Of a stretch of 5,097 nt of DNA, positions 1 through 5,097 are shown in pieces. The stretch is from Flavobacteriaceae bacterium. Its GTDB lineage: Bacteria > Bacteroidota > Bacteroidia > Flavobacteriales > Flavobacteriaceae. The translations under genes and the position numbers were made by a program. The notes under the pieces are model-generated. The model saw nothing but the letters and a program-made list of their open reading frames with translations, ran no database searches and had not been told where the DNA came from. Location of the stretch: contig JAESTG010000293.1 of NCBI GenBank assembly GCA_016763715.1, forward strand, positions 1 to 5,097. Reading direction: 5' to 3'. Numbering within the stretch: the first letter of the stretch is position 1; every line of letters begins with the position of its first letter.

Positions 1-385
1 CTTCATAGAAATATCCTGGAATCCCTAATTCTTTACCTACACGTTCACCCAATTTATGAGCATATTCTGCAGTTTCTTCAATGCTAATATTTGCGATAGG
101 CACTAAAGGACACACATCGGTAGCACCAAAACGAGGGTGCTCACCACTATGTTTGCTCATATCAATCAACTCGGACGCTCTTTTTATAAGCCGGAAGGCA
201 GCTTCAATGACATTTTCTGGTGATCCAACGAAGGTAATTACAGTTCTGTTAGTGGCTTTACCTGCATCTATATCTAATAGCTTTACACCGTCAACAGTTT
301 CGACGGTTTGAGCGATTTCCTGAATTTTAGCAGTATCGTATCCCTCACTAATGTTAGGTACACATTCTATAAGTTGATGTTGCAT
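1..385 (-). CDS. ftcD: Glutamate formimidoyltransferase, N-terminal part (cut by left window edge)
   Basis: The enzyme transfers the formimino group of N-formimino-L-glutamate to tetrahydrofolate in the cytoplasm, releasing glutamate; it acts directly after HutI in histidine degradation. The translation starts MQHQLIECVPNISEG, the typical opening of the formiminotransferase N-terminal subdomain. A TNRTV-TFVG stretch follows at residues 45-54, then SGEHPRFGATDVCPLVPI at about 80-97. His83 in that GEHPR motif aligns by eye with the catalytic His82 of mammalian FTCD. The ATG at 385 is the only Met near the conserved start and fits the family N-terminus; no Shine-Dalgarno is present. Only 128 codons lie in the window, so it is not visible whether this is a stand-alone transferase (about 300 residues) or a fusion with a C-terminal cyclodeaminase (about 540 or more). 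It lies 104 bp downstream of hutI on the same strand, fitting a shared pathway. The family call is firm. Confidence 0.95.
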   Translation of the reverse strand, partial: MQHQLIECVPNISEGYDTAKIQEIAQTVETVDGVKLLDIDAGKATNRTVITFVGSPENVIEAAFRLIKRASELIDMSKHSGEHPRFGATDVCPLVPIANISIEETAEYAHKLGERVGKELGIPGYFYE

Positions 386-489
386 GGGTATTATGTGGTT
401 TGAATGGAATTATAAATTGAAAGACCAAAAGTAAATGTTGTTTTTCTAATTCTAGCTTCGATTTGTTAAAAAATAGTGATTCAAATGAA
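386..489. other. hutI-ftcD intergenic spacer (104 bp)
   Basis: This is the only true intergenic stretch in the window. It is AT-rich. Apart from the candidate -7 element it shows only very short inverted matches just after the hutI stop (4-bp stems of A/T-rich sequence with a nearby T run on the minus strand). These are too weak to call a rho-independent terminator. No small ORF, tRNA or recognisable riboswitch was seen. Without a clear terminator, read-through from hutI into ftcD remains likely. Confidence 0.6.
426..433 (-). promoter_or_regulatory. Possible Bacteroidota -7 promoter element upstream of ftcD
   Basis: On the minus strand this reads TACTTTTG, a match to the TAnnTTTG -7 consensus of the main Bacteroidota sigma factor. 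It lies about 40 bases before the ftcD ATG, which would leave a leader of roughly 35 bases. No TTG-type -33 element is seen at the usual distance upstream (around 452-458), so the match is incomplete and could be chance in AT-rich spacer DNA. If real, it would let ftcD be transcribed apart from, or in addition to, read-through from hutI. Confidence 0.3.
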
Positions 490-1725
490 TTAAATTATAT
501 TTCCTGCAATCACGATAGTGTCAATCAGATTACTTCCGAAGGCGTATGGTAAATATCCATAAGAAGGAATCTCCTTTGTGATAATAACACTAGCAGATTT
601 TCCTCTGGTAATACTACCATGAGTATCGCTTAATCCCATGGCATAGGCACCGTTGATCGTGGCAGCATTGATTGCTTCTTCTGGAGTGAGTTTCATCTTT
701 ATACAAGCCGTAGCAACCACAAAATTCATATTACCACTTGGGGTGGAGCCTGGATTATAATCGGTTGCTAGTGCCAATGGCAGTCCAGCATCTATAATTT
801 GTCTACCTGGAGTATATGGAATACTCAAAAAGTAAGAGCAGGAGGGAAGAGCAACAGGCATTGTTTCACTTTGCTGCAAGACGGAAATATCTTCTTCGGT
901 AATTACTTCCAAATGATCAACGCTTAATGCGCCATGGGCAACTCCCGCAGCAATTCCTCCAATGGCATTAAACTGATTTACATGAATTTTAGGAATCAAT
1001 CCACAGGGTTTTGCCGCTGTAAGTAACCGATTGGTGTCTGCTACTGAAAAATAGCCCTTCTCGCAGAAAATATCTACATAATCGGCCAGTTTTTCCGAAG
1101 CAATTTTTGGTAGCATTTCGTTAATAATCAAATCTAGATACCCTTCTTTATCATTTTTATATACCGAAGGAACCGCATGAGCCCCTAAAAAGGTTGTTTT
1201 TACCGCTACAGGATAGTTTTGTGCTAGTCTTTTGGCTACGCGTAACATCTTCATTTCAGCTTCGGTGGTAAGTCCGTAGCCACTTTTAATCTCAATGGCG
1301 CCAGTTCCCAGCTTCATTACCTGTTTGAGTCGTTTTGCAGATTGGCTGTATAAATCTTCTTCCGAAGTATCCTGCAATTTTTTAGCACTATTAAGAATAC
1401 CACCACCTCTTTCTGCAATTTCGTGATAGCTTAATCCGTTGATTCTATCCACAAATTCCTGCTCTCTATTTCCAGCGTAGACAATGTGCGTATGTGAATC
1501 ACACCAAGTGGGTAATACAATTTTTCCTGCGCAGTCAATGGTTTTGTCGGCCGAAACAGCTCCCAAATCCTGCATGTTTCCGAAGTCTACAATAATATCA
1601 TTTTCGAACAAAAGCCAAGCATCTTTAATGGTTGGGAGTTCTTTCATATGGGTGCCACTCACTTTGGCAGGAGGATTGTTACGAACTTGCAATAGTTCTT
1701 TTATATGAGTGAGGAGTAGTTTCAT
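490..1725 (-). CDS. hutI: Imidazolonepropionase (histidine degradation, step 3)
   Basis: HutI hydrolyses 4-imidazolone-5-propanoate to N-formimino-L-glutamate in the cytoplasm, supplying the substrate of the FtcD encoded just downstream. The 411-residue length is normal for this metal-dependent amidohydrolase. Visible motifs in order: the metal-binding DSHTH at 76-80 (His78, His80), the substrate-region segment VYAGNREQEF at 82-91, RGGGI at 106-110, EIKSGYGL at 145-152, FLGAHAVP at 179-186, the metal ligand His248 in KIHVNQF, His271 in SVDHLE, and Asp322 in ATDYNPGS. His78, His80, His248 and Asp322 correspond by eye to the metal ligands of Bacillus subtilis HutI, and His271 to its active-site His272. 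Gln251 sits where the B. subtilis enzyme has Glu252; Gln is also found there in proteobacterial HutI, so this is not a defect. The ATG overlaps the stop of the upstream DUF3999 gene by four bases (ATGA), with no Shine-Dalgarno, suggesting translational coupling. The gene looks intact. Confidence 0.97.
   Translation of the reverse strand: MKLLLTHIKELLQVRNNPPAKVSGTHMKELPTIKDAWLLFENDIIVDFGNMQDLGAVSADKTIDCAGKIVLPTWCDSHTHIVYAGNREQEFVDRINGLSYHEIAERGGGILNSAKKLQDTSEEDLYSQSAKRLKQVMKLGTGAIEIKSGYGLTTEAEMKMLRVAKRLAQNYPVAVKTTFLGAHAVPSVYKNDKEGYLDLIINEMLPKIASEKLADYVDIFCEKGYFSVADTNRLLTAAKPCGLIPKIHVNQFNAIGGIAAGVAHGALSVDHLEVITEEDISVLQQSETMPVALPSCSYFLSIPYTPGRQIIDAGLPLALATDYNPGSTPSGNMNFVVATACIKMKLTPEEAINAATINGAYAMGLSDTHGSITRGKSASVIITKEIPSYGYLPYAFGSNLIDTIVIAGNII
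1722..1725 (-). other. ATGA stop-start overlap joining the DUF3999 gene to hutI
   Basis: On the minus strand the four bases ATGA hold the hutI start (ATG, 1725-1723) and the TGA stop of the preceding gene (1724-1722). This is the classic arrangement for termination-reinitiation coupling within one transcript. No Shine-Dalgarno-like sequence precedes the hutI ATG; the upstream bases are A/T-rich (ATTAAACA). Confidence 0.9.
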
Positions 1726-2951
1726 TGTTTAATCATTTTAATCGAAAACCAACCTAACACTAAGATAATGACTCCCATAACGACCCATAACCAGAGTTTG
1801 TTTTTGAAAAGAGGTTCCGTTGTTTCCATATTTTTTTTATGTATGGATACCATGTCTTTAAGTGTCAATGTGGTTAAATTTTTCGGGATAGAATTCTCGA
1901 ATTTTGCGATGTCGTAATTTGGTTTTACGGGGTTTCTTTTTCCGTAGGTAAGGTAATAGTTTGCGGGTTCACTAAAACGGGCAACTATCTCATGCACATA
2001 TCCTTTTACCTTTACTGAATTGATTTGTAATGGAACATTGTCATTATTGATGATTATTACCTTTATTTTTTGAAGAATTGTACTCTCGAATGCAAAACCA
2101 TCTTTCTCCATAGAACTTAAAGTGCCTTTGCGGAGTGTTCGGTAATTGTATTTCCATCCTTGTTCCGTTTTTATACTATCCGTTAGATATTGAATTGTTA
2201 TAGGGCGGTAATAATCGAAGGAGTTTTGTATATCTAGAGAAATATGACTAACGGGAACGGGAGCTTCCAAGGTTATTTCTATACTGGTTTTCTTGGTCGA
2301 ACGATTGTTATTGGTTTGTACGTCGATTGTTGGGAAGACTCTGTAGTTTGCTGGTGTTGATTTTTGAAGATCAAGTTTTGCACTAATTAACTTTGGTCTT
2401 TTTAAAGTATTTATATGAATACGATAATATTTGTATTTGGAATTGGGGAAGGAAATTTTGGTGAATTTATAGTTACTTATTTTATTTTTAATGGATAAAA
2501 TGCGATAGTCGTCAACAATCTCGAACCATTCGTTATTGTTTTGACTTCCTTCCAACTTAAGTTTCCAATCGAAATCATCTTGTTCAAAATCAAGTTCCAT
2601 TAAATTGATGGACGAATCTGACGGTACTTCAAAAGTGATGTAATAGTTCCCTTTGGTATAAGTCTCGTTCAATTTTTTGAAGCTAACGACTATATCTTCT
2701 GTTTTTTTAGTTTTACGTTTTAGTAGATATGGGGCTTCAATGGTGTCGTTATTGGCATTTATTCCGAAGATTCGTATATCATAAAGAGAGTTGTTCACTT
2801 GCTCAAATACTGAATTTGGTAGCGTAATTTTATGCCAGGGATCAGTAATTCCATCAAGCTCCATTTTATAATTGTATTGTTCCATTTGTGCGTAGCTAAT
2901 GGAGCATACGAATAAGAGAAAAAATAGGTTACGATTCATTTTCAACGTCAT
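1722..2951 (-). CDS. DUF3999-like periplasmic protein with a C-terminal membrane anchor
   Basis: No biochemical role is established for this family. A signal peptide covers about residues 6-21 (MNRNLFFLLF core), with likely signal peptidase I cleavage between Ala21 and Gln22. The mature part is beta-strand-rich and acidic/Asn-rich. It starts with a DUF3999-type segment (LYDIRIFGINANNDTIEAPY, about 56-75), then two stretches with a discoidin/galactose-binding-like pattern (about 114-196 and 222-317), then the family-like ANYYLTYGKRNPVKP segment (330-344). One hydrophobic helix (about 385-405) followed by a short Lys-containing tail anchors it, so most of the 409-residue protein should face the periplasm. 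The Cys at 16 is not in a good lipobox. The start is uncertain: the ATG at 2951 gives this length, while the ATG at 2939 gives 405 residues and an equally good, shorter signal peptide. It overlaps the upstream DUF2339 gene and, by 4 bp, hutI. Pairing with DUF2339, a known family neighbour, suggests one membrane assembly (inference). Confidence 0.82.
   Translation of the reverse strand: MTLKMNRNLFFLLFVCSISYAQMEQYNYKMELDGITDPWHKITLPNSVFEQVNNSLYDIRIFGINANNDTIEAPYLLKRKTKKTEDIVVSFKKLNETYTKGNYYITFEVPSDSSINLMELDFEQDDFDWKLKLEGSQNNNEWFEIVDDYRILSIKNKISNYKFTKISFPNSKYKYYRIHINTLKRPKLISAKLDLQKSTPANYRVFPTIDVQTNNNRSTKKTSIEITLEAPVPVSHISLDIQNSFDYYRPITIQYLTDSIKTEQGWKYNYRTLRKGTLSSMEKDGFAFESTILQKIKVIIINNDNVPLQINSVKVKGYVHEIVARFSEPANYYLTYGKRNPVKPNYDIAKFENSIPKNLTTLTLKDMVSIHKKNMETTEPLFKNKLWLWVVMGVIILVLGWFSIKMIKQ
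2929..2951 (-). other. Overlap of the DUF2339 gene end with the DUF3999 gene start; two candidate ATGs
   Basis: The last codons of the DUF2339 gene (ending ...NDVENES, stop at 2931-2929) overlap the start of the next gene by 23 bp if it begins at the ATG at 2951, or by 11 bp if it begins at the in-frame ATG at 2939. Neither ATG has a Shine-Dalgarno; both have A-rich upstream sequence, which is usual in Bacteroidota. Either choice implies co-transcription and probable coupled translation. Confidence 0.8.
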
Positions 2952-5097
2952 TACTAATTTTATTTTTGTACTTGTTATATAAAAATGATATAACTAAAAG
3001 TAAAATTCCAAGCGATACAAATACAATGGTTTTTGAAATAGTGTTAAGGTGCGAAATATCATAAAAGAATAGTTTGATAAGCGTAATCCCAAATAACGAA
3101 ATTGCACCAATGCGAAGGTATTGTTTGTTTTTCCAGATACCAAAAACTATGAGCCATAAAGAATAGACACCCCATAAAATACTAAGGCCTAATTTGTAAG
3201 CTGCATTATTTCCGGCTATGTCTAGCCAGTGTAGTAGTTCGCTGCTTAAAACCCATAGTATAACTATGTGTAAAACCAAACTAAAGAGATGTTTCAAAAA
3301 ACGATTTTTAAAATGCTCGACGCGAAATTTTCGTGTAACAAATACAATTAATGCGAGGAAAATAAATGCTATATAACGTACACCAATATTGGAAACTCCA
3401 CTTTCAAAATAGGAAGTTAATTCATTATCTAGAAAGCTTTCACGCAATTCACTAAGTACATAAAGACCTTGTGTTAAAAATACGAAGATTGCAATTATAT
3501 TAAAACTGAATCCAACATACCCAAGTAGTTTACTTTTAATTCTTTTCATATTTAGAAAGGATACAGAGGCAAGTAACAATAAACTATAAATGAGTACCCA
3601 GATCATCTTGAAATCACGAATATCACCATCCTTATACGTGCTTGGATACGAGTTTCCATCCGCTGTTATTTCTAATGCCGAATTAATGTACCACTGATTA
3701 AAATAATTGGAAATTTCTAAACGGATAGCGAGATAAATAGACAGCAATAAAATAGCAGGAATGATGGCCGAAAATATTCTACTCAACCAGTTTTTCTCTC
3801 CCAATGCCGACGGGTGTTTCGTGTTTTTAAACCATGTAATAAAGCCTAGAGCAGCAACAAAAAGCATGGAACTTAAGAAGTGAATATTAAATATGGAGCG
3901 AATATGAATATCGCCATATTCAAGTTGGCTACGTTCGTAAGCTACATACCAATCCTGAGCAATGCTCATAAATGCCAGAAGTATGAGTACGTAAGAAATC
4001 CTTTCATAAGTAGCCACTTGTTTTGTGCGAGCAATCCAGAACAGTAAGGCTGCTTCTCCAATCCAAAATAAAGTAACCCAATTACCGTCTAATTGGATGG
4101 GTACTGCCATTGTTATAAAAACTAGTACCAGCCCTATGACGAAATAAAATAAATTTTCACTCGTCTGCTTTCTTTGATGAATAATTAGTCCTACGATAAA
4201 ATGGATAACGCCGTTACCAAGCGCAAATAACCCAAGAAGTTGTTCGCCAGTTTCATGATCACTTAATAATGAGTATCCCAATCCAAAAAATATAAAGGAA
4301 TTGAGGAGCAATAGGATAATATCTTGCGCTGCAAATTTTTCTTTTTGATTTAGCTTGTAGGCGAGAAAAGTCACATAAAATATAACAAAAAAGACAATCA
4401 AAAATAGCAGGGCAAGACTAAAGTGATTTGTTGCATCATAGTTGATAAAGTACCATGATGCATACATAAGCCATGTTAGAATAAATGAAACATAATACAG
4501 TGATTTCCAATATTTTTTGAAGGCAATGATGAGAATTCCAATATTGATAATGGCAGTGTAACCGAATAATATTGCCACTTCCCCAGAGCCATCACTTAAT
4601 AAAAAGGGGACAGCATAAGCACCTACTAGACCAATATGAGCAATGATTTGTTTGTTGTAATTTAGAGCAGCGATGATCGTAAAAGCCGTAAGTACGAACA
4701 TCAAAACAAAGGAAAATAGTTGTGGAATTAAATCATAATAACTATAAGCAAAAAAGCTTATAAAATACATGATTGCCATGGCTCCACTTACCAATACGGC
4801 ACTATAATTGGCGTAGTTTTTTTTAAGTTTTATACCAAACCCAAGAAGTCCTAAACCAGTTATGTATCCTAAAATTATTCTTGTTAAGGGGCTGATAAGG
4901 TCATGTTCGATAGAGTATTTTGCACCTATAGCAACTCCAATAACGGTTATGATAATTCCCAGTTTATTAATAAGATTTTCACCTATGAACTTTTCAAGAT
5001 TCGATTTTCGCTTTGTTTTGCTAACTGGCTTGTTAGGTTTTTGAATGGAATCTACTTTTATTGTTGGCGCAGCTTGTGGTTGGATTGTCTCAGTCAC
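2929..5097 (-). CDS. DUF2339-family polytopic membrane protein (5' end probably outside window)
   Basis: This is a large inner-membrane protein of unknown function. The visible 722 residues begin with a hydrophilic, Pro/Lys-rich stretch (1-34), followed by the family-typical LEKFIGENLINKLGI (34-48). About 22 hydrophobic segments run from 44 to 707. DUF2339 hallmarks include SPLTRIILGYITGLGLLGFG (69-88), the GLVGAYAVPFLLS motif (156-168), GEAALLFWIA (347-356) and the C-terminal KLFFYDISHLNTISK (675-689) leading into the last helix. The longest hydrophilic loops lie at about 384-401, 461-496 and 548-571; the tail is short and charged (KNKISNDVENES). The reading frame is open to the last base, where a GTG falls exactly on the edge, so the true start may lie upstream; family members often carry an extra N-terminal, sometimes coiled-coil, region. 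The gene overlaps the DUF3999 gene downstream. Roles in envelope function are speculation; the family call is firm. Confidence 0.92.
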   Translation of the reverse strand: MTETIQPQAAPTIKVDSIQKPNKPVSKTKRKSNLEKFIGENLINKLGIIITVIGVAIGAKYSIEHDLISPLTRIILGYITGLGLLGFGIKLKKNYANYSAVLVSGAMAIMYFISFFAYSYYDLIPQLFSFVLMFVLTAFTIIAALNYNKQIIAHIGLVGAYAVPFLLSDGSGEVAILFGYTAIINIGILIIAFKKYWKSLYYVSFILTWLMYASWYFINYDATNHFSLALLFLIVFFVIFYVTFLAYKLNQKEKFAAQDIILLLLNSFIFFGLGYSLLSDHETGEQLLGLFALGNGVIHFIVGLIIHQRKQTSENLFYFVIGLVLVFITMAVPIQLDGNWVTLFWIGEAALLFWIARTKQVATYERISYVLILLAFMSIAQDWYVAYERSQLEYGDIHIRSIFNIHFLSSMLFVAALGFITWFKNTKHPSALGEKNWLSRIFSAIIPAILLLSIYLAIRLEISNYFNQWYINSALEITADGNSYPSTYKDGDIRDFKMIWVLIYSLLLLASVSFLNMKRIKSKLLGYVGFSFNIIAIFVFLTQGLYVLSELRESFLDNELTSYFESGVSNIGVRYIAFIFLALIVFVTRKFRVEHFKNRFLKHLFSLVLHIVILWVLSSELLHWLDIAGNNAAYKLGLSILWGVYSLWLIVFGIWKNKQYLRIGAISLFGITLIKLFFYDISHLNTISKTIVFVSLGILLLVISFLYNKYKNKISNDVENES

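Noticed and set aside
81..311. Plus-strand ORF of 76 codons
   Set aside because: It lies entirely antisense to the well-supported ftcD coding sequence, and its translation resembles no protein family I recognise.
471..489. Possible terminator hairpin after the hutI stop
   Set aside because: Only a 4-bp A/T-rich stem can be drawn; too weak to stop transcription, despite a T run nearby on the minus strand.
970..985. Gln251 in HutI where B. subtilis has an active-site Glu, suggesting an inactive enzyme
   Set aside because: Gln at this position is found in other HutI enzymes such as proteobacterial ones, and all metal ligands and the other key residues are present.
1484..1708. Plus-strand ORF of 74 codons
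   Set aside because: It is antisense to the conserved N-terminal part of hutI, including its metal-binding motif region; a shadow of that gene.
2885..2939. Possible lipoprotein signal in the DUF3999-like protein (LFVC)
   Set aside because: The residue before the Cys is Val rather than Gly, Ala or Ser, and a good signal peptidase I site (Tyr-Ala followed by Gln) comes just after; the protein also has a C-terminal anchor.
3900..3921. Inverted repeat with 7-bp arms (GAATATG / CATATTC) and an 8-base loop
   Set aside because: It lies inside the DUF2339 coding region in AT-rich DNA, has no T run or partner site, and such short arms are expected by chance.
4862..5044. Plus-strand ORF of 60 codons
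   Set aside because: It is antisense to the first membrane segments of the DUF2339 gene; its hydrophobic look follows from that gene's codon composition.

Overview
The window reads as chromosomal DNA of a member of the Bacteroidota, most likely class Flavobacteriia. The base composition is AT-rich, start codons lack Shine-Dalgarno sequences, the one signal peptide ends in the Ala-Gln cleavage site common in this group, and the imidazolonepropionase has a flavobacterial-type N-terminus. The genus cannot be set from the sequence alone. All four genes lie on the minus strand, so transcription runs from high to low coordinates.

In reading order the window holds: (1) the 3' part, probably most, of a very hydrophobic DUF2339-family membrane protein with about 22 predicted membrane segments (2929-5097, cut by the right edge); (2) a DUF3999-like protein with a signal peptide, a beta-rich periplasmic part and a C-terminal membrane anchor (1722-2951); (3) hutI, imidazolonepropionase, complete (490-1725); (4) the first 128 codons of ftcD, glutamate formimidoyltransferase, cut by the left edge (1-385). 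The first three genes overlap end to start (up to 23 bp, then a 4-bp ATGA overlap). A 104-bp spacer separates hutI from ftcD and carries one weak Bacteroidota-type promoter element. No intergenic stretch exceeds about 100 bp. I see no RNA gene, mobile element, CRISPR array or substantial repeat.

hutI and ftcD form two consecutive steps of histidine degradation: HutI hydrolyses imidazolone-5-propionate to N-formimino-L-glutamate, and FtcD passes the formimino group to tetrahydrofolate, giving glutamate and a one-carbon unit. The DUF2339 and DUF3999 proteins have no established biochemical function. Their families are known to occur side by side, and here they probably form an inner-membrane pair, with a multi-span protein and a periplasmic, single-anchor partner. 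The most notable point is the tight, overlapping junction between this uncharacterised pair and a histidine-catabolism gene. Nothing in the window looks horizontally acquired or like a defence or mobile system.
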